Made by a program: the position numbers and the translations under genes. A DNA stretch of 64,000 nt, from assembly GCA_026874595.1 (NCBI GenBank), contig CM049318.1, positions 12,071,241 to 12,135,240 of the forward strand, read 5' to 3'. Of the stretch, positions 49,594-61,480 are shown in pieces (within the stretch, counting starts at the first letter, position 1; every line of letters starts with the position of its first letter). Origin of the DNA: Sipunculus nudus. Taxonomy: Eukaryota > Annelida > Sipuncula > Golfingiida > Sipunculidae. The notes under the pieces are model-generated. The model saw only the letters and a list, made by a program, of their open reading frames with translations. It was not told where the DNA came from and ran no database searches.

Positions 49594-51199
49594 CTTGTCT
49601 TTGTGATATACTCAAATTCCCTGAATTTAAACTATATGTTATACAGGATGTAAGTGGTTGTTTTATTTCATGCCAAAACTGTATATAAAATTCTGCTGGA
49701 ATACCATCTAAGCCTGGTGTCTTGTTATTAGAAAATGATTTTAAGTTTTCAAAAATTTCTTTTTCATTTATATTTGTATCACAGAAGATTCTCTCCCGAT
49801 CCGTTAGTTTTTCAATTCTTTTGAGTTCAGGAAAAAAAGAGCTTTTAGGAAATTCCTGATGAACTAATTTTGAGGTATACAATTTTTCATAATAATTCTT
49901 TTCTGCAGCTAAAATCTGCTCTGCATCACTGATAATTTTTCCATCATTTAAAATTAATTTATTTATCACTTTTCTATTATAATTTCGCTTTTCAAGGTTG
50001 AGAAAATACTTAGATGGTTTTTCTCCTTCTTCATACCATCTACATCTACTTCTGAAAATGGCTCCTTTTGTTTCTGATTCTATAAGATCTTCTAGTTCTG
50101 TTTTAATTTCAGCTAAGTTAGTTTGTTTTTTTTCATTTTGTAGAGATTCAATTTTTTTTTCTAATGTTGCAATTTTACATTTTTTATTTCTTTTAAGTTT
50201 TTTACTAAATCTAATGGTTTCTCGCCTAATGTATATTTTAATTACATCCCACATTAAAGCAGGGTTACTCTCTTTATTTTCTTCTTGCGCAGATTTAATG
50301 GTTGTTTTAATGAGATAATTATATTCTTGGTTATTTAATAAAGAGCAATTAAGTTTCTGGTATCCTGGACCTCTATTATGAATAAACATATCAAGTCCAA
50401 GAGATATACTTAGATGGTCAGTTTTATGAGAAGGGACAATGTCTATGTTTGTAACATTCCCCAATAAACCAAATGACACCAAAAAAAAATCTAACCGACT
50501 ACCTACTGGTACAGGGTTATTACGAACCCATGTAAACTTCACTAAGTTAGGATTATGATGTCTCCAGATATCAACCATTTCTGTTTCTTCCATATATTCA
50601 AGAATTGTCTTTCTTGCTCTACTGTTGTTATTCTGATTTTTGTTTAACTGGTCTAAACTTAAGTCTAATATAACATTCCAGTCACCTCCAATAACCCTGT
50701 GATCATTAGGAATATTTTCAATCTCTAAAAATAACTTTTTATAAAATTCTGGTGAATCATTATTGGGTCCATACACATTTACTAATGTAATCTTGTAATC
50801 ATTTAGTAAGCAGTCTAAAATCACAAATCTTCCATCTTTATCTACAACTTGCTTTTCAATTTCACAAGAAATATTGTTCTTAATTAATATGGCTGAACCC
50901 CTTGCATTTGTTGTACCATGGCTATATATGATTCTATGTCCCCATTCTGCTCTCCATTTATCTTCTGTTTCCTTACTACTGAGAGTTTCTTGCATGAAAA
51001 CTATTCCTACATTTCTCTTTCTTTGTAGCCAATAAAAAATCTCTCTTCTCTTTGTAAAAATGCCTAAACCTCTTACATTAACTGACATTATGTTCAACGA
51101 GTCTTTATCATGTATAAAAGACGTTCCATGTGGACCACCTAACCATGTATCTGGGTGGGCGATATTATGAGAAATCAGATTTCCCTTAAAGTTTAGCAT
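49577..51199 (-). pseudogene. LINE ORF2, N-terminal APE-type endonuclease and RT N-terminal region
   Basis: About 540 residues starting at an ATG (51197-51199). An apurinic endonuclease-like domain spans roughly residues 35-270, with the expected active-site landmarks: asparagine in SVNVRG (about 41), glutamate in FMQET (about 71), tyrosine in VNVYGPN (about 143), GGDWN (about 171-175), SRLDFFLVS (about 234-242) and SHKTDHLSI (about 258-265). In this family the enzyme nicks target DNA to prime reverse transcription. A lysine/glutamate-rich linker follows, then SNNKTPGLDGIPAEFY, the start of the RT domain. The frame then shifts by one base near 49577, beside an A10 homopolymer; a sequencing or assembly slip is possible. 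Confidence 0.93.
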
Positions 51200-51673
51200 T
51201 ATTTACTCAAAAATAAGAATGTCTAAAGTTACAGTTTTTTCAATTCCTACAAAAAAAATGTTAAATACACAGTAAAAAAAAAATAGTAGGCAAATATAGA
51301 AAATAAGTCACTGCCTGTCACCTCGGCTTGGGCTTCTCAGCTTCCCTCGACAGCATTTCATCAACTTAATATTGTGCCGTTACTTTTTACTCGATCGTCT
51401 GATCAAATCTCCACCAGAGGTCGCCATCGCCGCGCCAACACGCGAAGCGACAGCGCCACATGGCGGTGCTGCCACCTGTCATGCATAAAATAAAATAAAG
51501 CTGTCACAAGAATACAGTTCACGCATGCGCACTTCTGAAGCCACGTGCTTGGTTCCAAATCCCTTTACAGTGCTTAAAGTTGCTAACTGAGCTTTGCATA
51601 TCATGAGGCCCACTTGAATGAATAGTTCCTTGGTTAGTTACCCATTACGTCATTCGTTTGCGGTTATCACGTA
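51200..51673 (-). other. LINE ORF1-ORF2 linker
   Basis: This non-coding linker of about 475 bases includes a CpG-containing GC-richer block (about 51415-51470, ccatcgccgcgccaacacgc). It is unusually long for the spacer between L1-type ORFs; ORF2 may need an internal translation mechanism, which is only inference. Confidence 0.7.
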
Positions 51674-52561
51674 TTAGTCCCGTATGGGAACCAGTTCACC
51701 GTTTATGTAAAGTTGGCCCCTCCAGAACTTGACCTTGTCACCATCATTGTACGCTGCCGTCATCTGCGGTTTTGCTTTTTGTTTGGTTTGAAAGTCCCTC
51801 ATTGTCAGGTCTTCAGCAACTCTAACGGTAGAATTCTTAAGCTGCTTCTTACCGCTTGCAAGTACTGCGTTTCTAAATGGTCTATTGTGGAATCGTACCA
51901 GAATGTGCCGTGGCTTCGTTCCTCTCTTGCCTGTTCTATGCGCCATTTCTATTGTGTTCTTTACTTGTTCTTCGCTCATATCTCGAATTAGTTTGTTCTG
52001 TACAATAATTTTTGCAGCAGTATTTTTACAATTTTCAGCCTGTCCAATTTCACCGACACCAATAATGCGCACATTCCACTCTCTGAGATATCTTTCTTGT
52101 TTGTTACAGACTTCCAACATACCCTGCTGCATCTTTTGTATCTCTATATCTTTTTGCTTATTTTTCTCTTTCACTTCAGGCAATTCTGCTTTAAGCTCTT
52201 CAACCTTTTTTTCAAGTCCCTGTTTACTAGTTTTCAGTTCTTCAACTGTTGTGTCCGTTTTCTATCGATTTAACATCTTCTTTCAGTGTATTCTGCTCTG
52301 TGGTTAGTCCATCAAGTTGATTTTCAGGCTATCATGCATGCCTTTAATTTCTTCTTTAATTTCTTTGTTAGAGGCACTGACCTTATTCATTTCTGACAGT
52401 ACCTGTTTCAGTTGAGCATGAATGTCCATGGCCGCCATACTGCATGCCCCCTCCTCTGATTCACTATCAGTTCCTCCTGTATTTTTACTCTCTTTGTTTA
52501 CAAATTTATCCATATCCCCGGCCTGTGGGGTACTTTTCTTGCCTCCTTTGTTTTTTGGCAT
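51674..52561 (-). pseudogene. LINE ORF1 (coiled coil plus L1 ORF1p-like RNA-binding region), twice frameshifted
   Basis: It starts at ATG 52559-52561 with a lysine-rich N-terminus (MPKNKGGKKS), an acidic/serine stretch, and a heptad-rich coiled coil (about 52450-52120). The C-terminal half (52183-51674) contains NVRIIGVGE, an RRM-like start, IEMAHRTGKRGTKPRHILVRF and a basic tail, as in L1 ORF1p nucleic-acid chaperones. The two halves are in the same frame, but a stop (52304-52306) and a second stop (52283-52285) interrupt the middle. A different frame is open there (DGLTTEQNTLKEDVKSI), so two compensating small indels explain the break. An upstream in-frame extension to 52627 lacks an ATG and is not preferred. 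Confidence 0.85.
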
Positions 52562-52654
52562 TTTACCACTTTTTTCCAGTGTAGCACAGCCTTTCTTTGT
52601 GTTTAATGTGCAGCCGAGGAGAAACACGTCCTCACCGGTGAACCATGTGACCGT

Positions 52655-52668
52655 AGTGCATTATGTTT
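52655..52668. repeat. Target-site duplication, right copy
   Basis: Exact repeat of 47175-47188. Sequence continues as gggcctagaacttaaaacaa, matching gggcccataacttaaaacag in copy 3. Confidence 0.9.
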
Positions 52669-53752
52669 GGGCCTAGAACTTAAAACAATTACACAATACT
52701 GACATCATTTCTGGCATATGCATAGCGAATGTATAGAAAAATATGTATATTATATATGATCAAAGTCAGATCAGTGGTTTTGATATTAGGCAGTCTTAAA
52801 GTGTAACAATGGGTTTTTAATGGAAAAATTAAGTTTTTTCTTAATATCTCAGAGAAATGCAGTCCTAGTGACCAAACTTTTAGTATGGTAGGGGATTTGG
52901 GGGACATTTAACTCTATGCCAAATTTTAGGAACTTAGAGATGAAGCTGGGGAGCTGAGCTCTAGTAAACTGCATAACACTAGCTTGATGTAAACAAATGT
53001 GACATGGTGCTTGAAAACTTGAATAAAATCTACAGTTTTTGATCAACTGGTTTCAAAATTTTTTTTTTAACAGTTGAAATGGTAACAAAAACATGCTTTG
53101 AAAATTAAATCCACAGCAGTTACAGGTAAAAAAAGTGCCATGGTCAAACTTTGGCAAAATTTAAGCTACCAATTTTATATTTTTACCTATATTTAAAATA
53201 ATTTAACAGATTTTGATCTAATTTTTGGTACACGATTAAATTTTGATTATTTAAAGTAGAATTACTGAAAAAAAGTCCCTACCTTAAACACTTTTGGTCT
53301 TAAGTGACCAAATATCTTTCCTGATTTTTTTACAAAGTCCATTATGTTTAGCCCATAACTTTTTTAAATTTAATAATACTGACTTAATTTTTGGCATGTA
53401 CATAGGATTTATATAGAGGTATATTTATGGTAAAAATGAAGAAAACCAGATAAGTGGTTTTGATATTAGGCAGTCCTGAAGTGTGAAAATAGATTTCTCA
53501 TAAAAAATTGAGGTTTTTCCTTAATATCTTGAAGGAACGAAGTCCTATTGACCCAATTTTTGGCATGGTAGGAGATTTTGGGGACATCTAACTGTATGCC
53601 GAATTTCAGATTGGTAGGTCCAATGGTGTCGAAACGTGCCAGTCTTACGGAAGGACATCCAGACGGACAGACGGACGGACAGACAGACGGACGGACGACG
53701 GACAATGGACCACGACTATAGCTCAGATGACTTATAGTCAGCTGAGCTAAAA
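52669..53752. mobile_element. Palindrome/hairpin-ended repeat, copy 4, right part
   Basis: This resumes the element after the LINE. It contains the second 680-bp-type module (caaactttggcaaaatttaa at 53145), the (GACG)n run at 53660-53700, and the terminal hairpin gctcagatgactta / agtcagctgagct followed by aaaaa. It parallels 41480-42532 in copy 3. Minus-strand frames at 52689-52907 and 53466-53705 are by-products of the repeat. Confidence 0.65.
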
Positions 53753-56700
53753 ACTGTACCAGGAAGGTGCTGACAATATAGGTTTGTATAAAGAATTATA
53801 AATGGCATTAATTCATGACTGAAAAATTCAATGGTCATAATCTCAAAGTGTCCTTTTTTAATGGGTGGTTGAAGAAAAGTTCCACTTTATAGCACTATTT
53901 ATACAGCGCCCTCAGTATCTGGTGAAAATAATACACCCATGGTGCATGTCTACCAAATCAAGGTAAAACTAATGGAAAACAGCTTTAAGCTTACATCCTG
54001 CCTTCAAACATTCACAAAGAAAAGACAAAAAAGATGACCTAAGACTTCTTTACAGTAGCACAGCTCAGAAAGGGGAACATCTTTAAGAAACATAAATAAA
54101 AAATGTCAGACAGAACACAATGTAGAATACTCTCACTTTGTGACAGATGTCAATTTGAGAGCCCAGGGCAATCCATTGCTGGGAAATTCTTAAACTGTGG
54201 TCAGAGAAACGGATAGCATTAATAACACATCCATCTGTCAAATTGTGACACGCTCAATCCCTCCAATAGCATCTTCATCTGTATCCAGACTGCCAGCCTC
54301 CACAACCTGCATGCTGGACATGTTGTGTTGATACTTACACAAGGGACCTACAGCAATATATGGCACCTACAGATGCCACCTGTGACACCAGCTATCCCTT
54401 GGACTTACGGTGTCACGTGCCTCCACAACATTCTCCCCAGAATCTTACATATTTACTGTCAAAGAAGCTGCACCAAACATACAGCAGGTACAGATGTTAC
54501 CTGAAACAGGTTTAAAATTTCACAACCCTGAGACTATATATGAGATATTTCATCATCAGATTTTTATAACAATCAGTTGACATACTTTGTTTAAAAGATA
54601 TCTTCATGGACAAGATAATTAACTCAAAAGAAATTGAAAGTGGCATGATTATATACAACATAAAATGAATAAGCTGGCATCAGACTCACCAACTTGAAGA
54701 AACCTTAATTCACTCTCTCTCTCTTTTAAATTTCTAACTTACCGGTATTCTTTTTTTAATTTTTACAATAACCTAACCTTCTTAATTTACACATCAGGGT
54801 CATCATACAAAATTGGTGAAGACACAGACTCTACACAGAATCTTATACCTTAATTGTATTGCCTCAAACAATTTTAAGCCACTTGTACGGTACGTAACAT
54901 TCAGGATATATAATAGATATGATCTAATGCTTAGTCATGCACTTCAGTACATATATTTAAAGCAAATATAACCGTTAAGTTATATGCATCAAACACTTGG
55001 TTATTTCTGTTATATGAATAAAAGCAGAAGCACTCTTAATCTTCTCAACATTAAAATGAATGTGTAGTTGGTGATGATGATCTAAAGATGTAAATTTACA
55101 GCAAGTCATATATTAGATAAATATGACATGTTAACCTAATGAATAATTTAAAATCTAAATAACCTGACCACCATTTAGACCAAATTAAGTAGTATTGATA
55201 CAGTGGATAATTTATATGTCTATAAACATGCAGCGATATTCTGCGCAGCTGGGACCAAAACTAATGGTCATGACAGCAGGGTGGTCATGTTGTGTAAGTG
55301 GTTATGAGGGGTGTTTCACGGGAATATCAACAACTAAAGGCTTGTTTTTTGTTTATATCCAGATACCAAAATCAAACAATACATTAAATAACCTGACATA
55401 TAAGTAGAAAATATGAAACTTGTCATTTTCCACAACTTGTGAAGTTCAAAACTATTTTTTCATCAAACAAGGTAAGCTGAAAACTTTCAAACCATCACTG
55501 GACAGCCCGAGTTCACTGATTTACGTCCACAGAAAACTTGCCCCATTGCACACTCTATTTGGTAAATGGGTATCCCAGGAGTGAAAGCTTTGAAAAGTGA
55601 GCACACAGTGGTGAAACTGACTTCCTAAATCACGTTAGTTTTCTATTGGTTTATTCCTTAAACGAATGATTTCTGACAAATTACATGCATGTAGATGACT
55701 ATTACCAGTAGCCATAAATCCCTATAATCTATTTGTCGTTTTCATGACTTAAGTTCATCAATACATTGTCACCACACTATCACTCGGCAGTAATGCCTAT
55801 CAACCGTTGCCAATAATAGCATTATGGACATTTCTTCTGTTCTTTTTTTTCTAGCAGAGTTCTTTATGGTATTTTTACTCAAGGCAATAGGTTCCATTAC
55901 CTCCATGAAAATCATTCTTGCACAACTATTTCCCTGAGCGGTTATTCCTTATGTGCCATTTTTCCATGACGAGGGACACATAAAGGACACGGAAAGACTG
56001 ATGAATTTATGGTCAGCTTGGCATTGGATACACGACCAACATGACCAAATTCCTCTTTCCCTCATTAACGGAATCAATGGTTTCAATCCTTTTCATTGGA
56101 TGGAGCAGAAGCCTGGACGCGTAAGATAAATCTGATTACTAAAGTCTCATTTCTCGTATCATCCATTAGACCGGGTCTGCTTTCACTGCGTCAAACACAA
56201 TTTACAGACCTCATCTTTTAACAAAAAAAGAAAGGCCAAATAAGACATTGCATGGAAAATTGCATCCTACCAACCTTAAGAAACCGCATTCCCCCCAGGT
56301 CAATGGTAAAAACTACAAAATCACATTAACTTGTGGCTCTAGAGTTGTAAGGAAAAACTCTCTATTGACCAAATGGGCACAGCATGCAGTAAAAATAATT
56401 TGGAGTCCTTGCATTGGTTTCTGTGATGCTGTTATACTGTGAACTCTCAGATAGTTATGCAGATAACAGTTTTACAAATTTTACATTTGCAGGAATATAA
56501 AAAATCTCCTATTGGAGATCTCAAATCTCCAATTTTGCAAGTATTGTGCATAAATAAAAACAGACAGCTAGTTATATACAGGTATAAAGGCACACAAACA
56601 AGGTTGAAAATAAAGCCCGCAGCCATATACCTTAATTACAGGTGGATATATAATTATAACCAAGGTCAAAATTTAAGTAATTTGCTTAGATAAGTCCTAA

Positions 56701-56809
56701 ATGTCACTAACATTCCTAGCTAAGTGCAAATGGACAAGTCATGTCACACCGAATGCCTGGAGGATGAGCAGTTCTCTGACGACGTTAATTACCGACTTTG
56801 TTCTCTCAC
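53753..56809. other. Non-coding interval with possible conserved islands
   Basis: No gene is supported. Less AT-rich stretches occur at about 54140-54480 and about 55620-56180 (cggcagtaatgcctatcaaccg, tccatgacgagggacacata). Short plus-strand frames at 55195-55407 and 56248-56442 have no domain. These islands resemble conserved non-coding DNA in composition only. Confidence 0.3.
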
Positions 56810-56939
56810 CACCTACGGTGTGACGGACCTCTATATCCTTCCCGGAAGGTCCTAGGACCACCGAGACAGCTCCGTATTGATCAATGTAACGTGGATTTGA
56901 GGAATTAGTCCATGCAGCTTTCCCCAGAGGAACATAGAT
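56810..56939 (-). CDS. Candidate internal exon of an unrecognised gene
   Basis: On the minus strand, the block after agtccttttgaag is open and ends in gtaggtg followed by GTGAGAG, a good 5' splice site; 130 bases, 43 codons plus one. The peptide begins IYVPLGKAAWTNSSNP and contains QYGAVSVVLGPSGKDIEV, which looks like ordinary globular protein with alternating beta-type residues rather than translated repeat. Composition is clearly GC-richer than the flanks. The frame remains open to 56739 beyond the proposed donor, so an alternative is a terminal exon ending LILQAFGVT-stop. No family is recognised, and no partner exon was found nearby. Confidence 0.4.
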
Positions 56940-59904
56940 CTTCAAAAGGACTTTTTCAAAATAAAACAAATTTTGATTCTTCTTTGTCAATCTATCACAC
57001 TCTCCTTGTCATGTACCTCTCAAGATCTTGCCCAGTAGTTGGGTCTGTCAATGTGTGTGGGCTGATACAATTATTAAAAGCTCTCACAGGTATCAATGTC
57101 ATCAAACAGGTACAAATATCAGAAATTAGTGCCATACACAGCATTCATGCCTAATCAAAACATGCAAATGATTAGCACTTGACAGAAAATAATTAGTAAA
57201 CAGTCCAGGTATATATTATTCCCTTCCCACAAAGCCACAGCCAATTAAAGCACCAAATTTTACCATTCATTGGCATTTTAATCATATTTTACCAGATACC
57301 TGTCTAAAAAACATGGAACATTAATTAAATGAAACTTGGTGAATAATCAATATTCCCAAAACAGCCATATCTATAAAACATGTATAAATATATTTTAAAT
57401 ATAATATAAAAATATATAATATAAATATATATTTCACAATGCTTTATTGTTCAGCATCCAAATTACAATTGATTAATAATAATTTTTAACATTTTGTAAT
57501 CACTGACTGGTATCTTTATCCTTCAGAGTTAGAAGTCTGTGATCTGAGAACATAAAATATCAGTTGAAATATGCATGGTCTCTTCTCTCTGTTACACCAT
57601 CTGATCATTCAACCTGCTGAACAGAGTGGGTGTACATTTTTACATGCTGCATGGTGAAAATGTCAAATGAGAAAGAATAATTTAACTGAAATGACAAGTT
57701 AACCATTCACTGAAGTCTGATATAATTAGTTTTGTTAAATGTGAATTTATAGTAAGATAGGTGCTGGTATCTATAGCATTGCCACATGCAAATATGTCCT
57801 GCTTGCTGAGGCAAAACCTGTTTTCTGTTTAATATGGCCCTGGCACTAGATGACTTTAAATTTCAGCCAAGCATATAATTTCTACAGATATAATATTAAC
57901 TTCATAGATGTGTTAAGCCATGGCTAAATTATGGTATCATTTCCAGGGACATTATGTGGGCTCATGAAATCCAGGTAACATGCTGATTTTGGTAAAAGAT
58001 ACATTTCCATGTGTCAATCAAGCTGTAAGAATTCAGCACCATCAGTTGGAGCTGTATCAATAATGCAATACAAAGTCAAATATGGAATCAGTATTGTCAG
58101 TTGACCCTGTACCTGGACCACCTGATGTCCAACATTTTATAATAGTCTATCGGTTCCATATAGGGAATGTAAGAAGAAAAGTCATTGGTCAGAAATTAGT
58201 TAAAAGGCATATGGTTGGCCATTTGGATAGAATCCAAAAGCTTTTCAAAGGGCAGTGGGTCCTGTTCCTCATACCTGAAAGTCAACATGATTCTTCCCCT
58301 TATAGATGGTCAGTTGTGTATGAAAGAAAGAAGCTCTTGGTCAAACATTTTGACTTAAGAAATGTCTGCAAGCTTTTTAAAGAAGTGGGCCTGTGACCTT
58401 GATCTCTGACTTTGTGACCTCAAAATCAAAAGGGTTCTTCCTGTATTGGTAGGTAAGCCATATGTGAAAGAGGAAAGTATCTAAATGAAAAGTTTGGTTT
58501 AAATTAGCATTTCTGGGGTATGCAAAGACATCCCATATTTCAGCTGAGCTAACCTTTGTAACTTAATTGTTATACCTAAGTTTATGAAGATTGTGTTTCT
58601 TTGTTCATATCATTTCTTTTAGTGTGATCCATAATCATTTAAATTCTTATTGGGTCAATCTAAAATCACAATGATTCCTTTACAGAAAGAACCATTTAAA
58701 ACCATATTGGTTAACCAAATTGGTATCAGGCAATGTATCAATGCATTGCCTCAGCTTAACAAAAAGCACACACCTCACCTGTAGTAATACTGCTGAGAGA
58801 AGAATGGATGCAGACTGAAAATATACAGTCCAGTCATACCGGGTGAAGACAACAGGTGATGGATGTGATGGAGCATGCCTTATTTATAAGAAGATAGACA
58901 AGATAAGCTGCCAGCCTCCATAACAGATCTAACAACAGTCCATCTCATACAATCAGAGGTCCCCATACACTGTACAGGATGGCCGGATCTCTGATATGAT
59001 GTATACTTGACAGTAATATACCTTCAACCTACCTGTTCACTGTATTTATACATGCAGAAGCCAAGGGTGGTACATAACAAGTCTGAACAGTGACTTTGTT
59101 ATTTAAGTCTCATCCTCCGAAACTAACAAAACAGGGTATTTATAGGGAGTGATGAGTTTAATTCTGAATCAATATTTGCGTCAAGATATTTTTTTAGGGC
59201 TCTTTATCACAGACCATGCCAAACCATCAGTAACAAAGTATTTGGTCAACTCATGTTTTTTTTTTTTTGTCAACAATTTTTTTCTCAGCTCATGTTTGCT
59301 TTTTTTGTCAACAATATTTTTAGTCAGCTCATGTTTGCTTTTCTTCCATCTGGCAATGTTTGTGCAAAATCTCCAATACAGCTAATTGCCAAAATTGACC
59401 TTTTAGACACCATATTTACTTTGACCTTATCCTAATTTTCAAGGTCTCAGCTGTAGGTGACTGGGGGCTTCCTACAATCACTCAAACTTTGTAGATTTCA
59501 TCTCCTTGGCTACTGGTAGAATAATATGTGACCATCATTTGGTTGTTAATAAACTAGAAAAATAGGAAAACTTTATCAGGTGTGGTCACATAATCAAACT
59601 TTACTTGTTTCAAGTTCAACAGAATTGTGAGTACTTAAAACCAAATTTAAACAATAAAATTAAATTTTTCTCCTACATTAATAGAGGTAAATACACCACA
59701 ATGACAGAAATATCATGGAATATGTTATTCATCACAATAAATATCCTAAGTTTTTAATATCCTATTTTTACACAGGTATTGGTACCTACATCATCCAACT
59801 ATTGTTTCTCAACTGTGACATATAGGTGACGTTTCAGAACTGGCTCATCTTAAGGTCAACCAATGAAATAAACAGGAGTGTGTTATATCTGAACAATACA
59901 TATT
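56940..59904. other. AT-rich non-coding interval with dispersed-repeat fragments
   Basis: A dispersed-repeat segment at about 58170-58520 includes gtgacctcaaaatcaaaagg and shares phrases with 30293-30370. The frame 58082-58396 (plus, 104 codons) overlaps it and is judged non-genic. A three-copy phrase gtcagctcatgtttgctttt / gtcaacaatatttttt occurs at about 59245-59342. AT dinucleotide-rich DNA lies at about 57380-57430. Confidence 0.35.
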
Positions 59905-61480
59905 GTCATGGTGCATGATATGAAGCTGTCACTAGGTCCACCATGCATGACATAAAGCTGAGAGTATTATAATTGAATTCTACAGTTGGTCCATGGTGCA
60001 TGACATACAGCTGAGGGTATATTTTTTGAATACTGCAGGTGGTCCATACGGTGAGGACACAAATCTGAGAGTAAAATATTTGAATACTGCAGTTGGTCAA
60101 CAGTGCCTGACATACAGCTGAGAGTATTATATTCAAATACAACAGGTGGTCCGAAGTGCATGACATAAAGCTGAGAGTATATATTTGAATACTACAGGTG
60201 GTCAACAGTGCCTGACATACAGCTAAGAGTATTATATTTGAATACTACAGGTGGTCCGAAGTGCATGACATAAAGCTGAGTGTATTATATCTGAATTCAA
60301 CAGGTGGTTTTTAATGCATGACATACAGCTGAGAGTATTAAATTTGAATACTACAAGTGGTCCTTGGTGCATGACATACAGCTGAGAGTATTATATTCAA
60401 ATACTACAGGTGGTCCTTGGTGCATGACATACAGCTAAGAGTATTATATTCAAATACTACAGGTGGTCCTTGGTGCATGACATCAACTGAGAGTATTATA
60501 TTTGAATATTACAGGTGGTCCACAGTGCATGACATACAGCTGGGAGTATTATATTTGAATATTACAGGTGGTCCACAGTGTATGACATACAGCTGAGAGT
60601 ATTATATTTGAATATTACAGGTGGTCAACAGTGTATGACATACAGCTGGGAGTATTATATTTGAATATTACAGGTGGTCCACAGTGTATGACATACAGCT
60701 GAGAGAATTATATTTGAATACTACAGGTGGTCCACAGTGCATGACATACAGCTGAGAGTATTATATATATTTTTTTAAATTTTTTTTTTTAACCGAATCC
60801 TTTTTTTAACTATGTATATGTACATCTGCATTTTCCATTCCTGTTTCTGACTACGTGACAGGGCAGTAGCACACGCTTCCTCTCATTTTATATCCTGGCG
60901 TTAACCAGGCCCTGTGACTTCTGCACCTGCGGGCCCTGGGTTTGTAATCACACCACCGAGGACCCCGAAATGCACACTCGTTTGTGAGTGAAACATGGCT
61001 GTTGGGCACAACCTTCCCATTAAGCCAGCAGAGCGCTCACCCTGGGTGGGGGCCGACCGTGAAAAACCTCACCACCTAGGCTGAGATTCGAACTCACGAT
61101 CTCCCGGCTTTGAGTCCTGTGCTTTACCCTGAGCCAAAGAAGCCGGTTAGAGTATTATATTTGAATACTGCAGGTGGTCCATTAGTGCATGACATAAAGC
61201 TGAGAGTATTATATCTAAATACTAAAAGTTGTCTTTAATGCATGGCATACAACTGAGCATATGAAATTTGAATACTACAGGTGGTCTATAGTACATTACA
61301 TAAAGCAAGTACAAAGAGTATTATATTTTTTTCGAATTCTACAGGTGGGCCATGGTGCATGACATAAAGCTGAGAGTTTATATCTGAATTCTACAGGTGG
61401 TCTTTATATGCATGGCATACTGCTGAGAGTAAAATATTTGAATACTAAAGGTGGTCCGTGGTCCATATCTAACTGCTGAG
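59905..61480. repeat. 53-bp satellite array, interrupted by a SINE
   Basis: The unit is gtgcatgacatacagctgag, then agtattatatttgaatacta, then caggtggtcc plus three bases: 53 bases in the homogeneous part (for example starts at 60525 and 60578). About 16 units lie left and about 6 right of the SINE at 60767-61148. Units near the edges are more diverged. No coding potential; minus-strand frames are artefacts. Confidence 0.9.
60767..61148 (-). mobile_element. tRNA-derived SINE inserted in the 53-bp array
   Basis: Read on the minus strand, the head is ccggcttctttggctcaggg with an A box and a B box (gagttcgaatctc). The body matches 31271-31678 and 16050-16305, and an A-rich tail abuts the left side. 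It is flanked by a perfect 12-bp duplication AGAGTATTATAT at 60755-60766 and 61149-61160, which is itself part of the satellite unit. The intact promoter boxes and perfect duplication suggest a recent insertion. Confidence 0.92.

Larger units (their letters stand above)
47189..52654 (-). mobile_element. Full-length L1/Tx1-like non-LTR retrotransposon
   Basis: The 5466-base insertion is on the minus strand. In order it has a short 5' leader (about 93 bases), ORF1 (52561-51674), a linker of about 475 bases, ORF2 (51199-47358), a 3' UTR of about 170 bases with AATAAA at 47206-47211, and an A-rich 3' end (aacaaaaaaaccaaaaa). It is bounded by an exact 14-bp target-site duplication, the signature of target-primed reverse transcription. 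The layout (ORF1 with coiled coil and RNA-binding C-terminus, ORF2 with APE endonuclease, RT and a C-terminal CCHC-like motif) is that of the L1/Tx1 group. A handful of indels and one stop interrupt the frames, so this copy is likely inactive but recent. No classic long poly(A) tail is present. Confidence 0.93.

Noticed and set aside
53466-53705. Minus-strand frame with a VCPSVCPSG-type start
   Set aside because: Translation of the (GACG)n tail and repeat end; no gene.
58082-58396. 104-codon plus-strand frame
   Set aside because: It overlaps a dispersed repeat with relatives at 30293; no recognisable domain.
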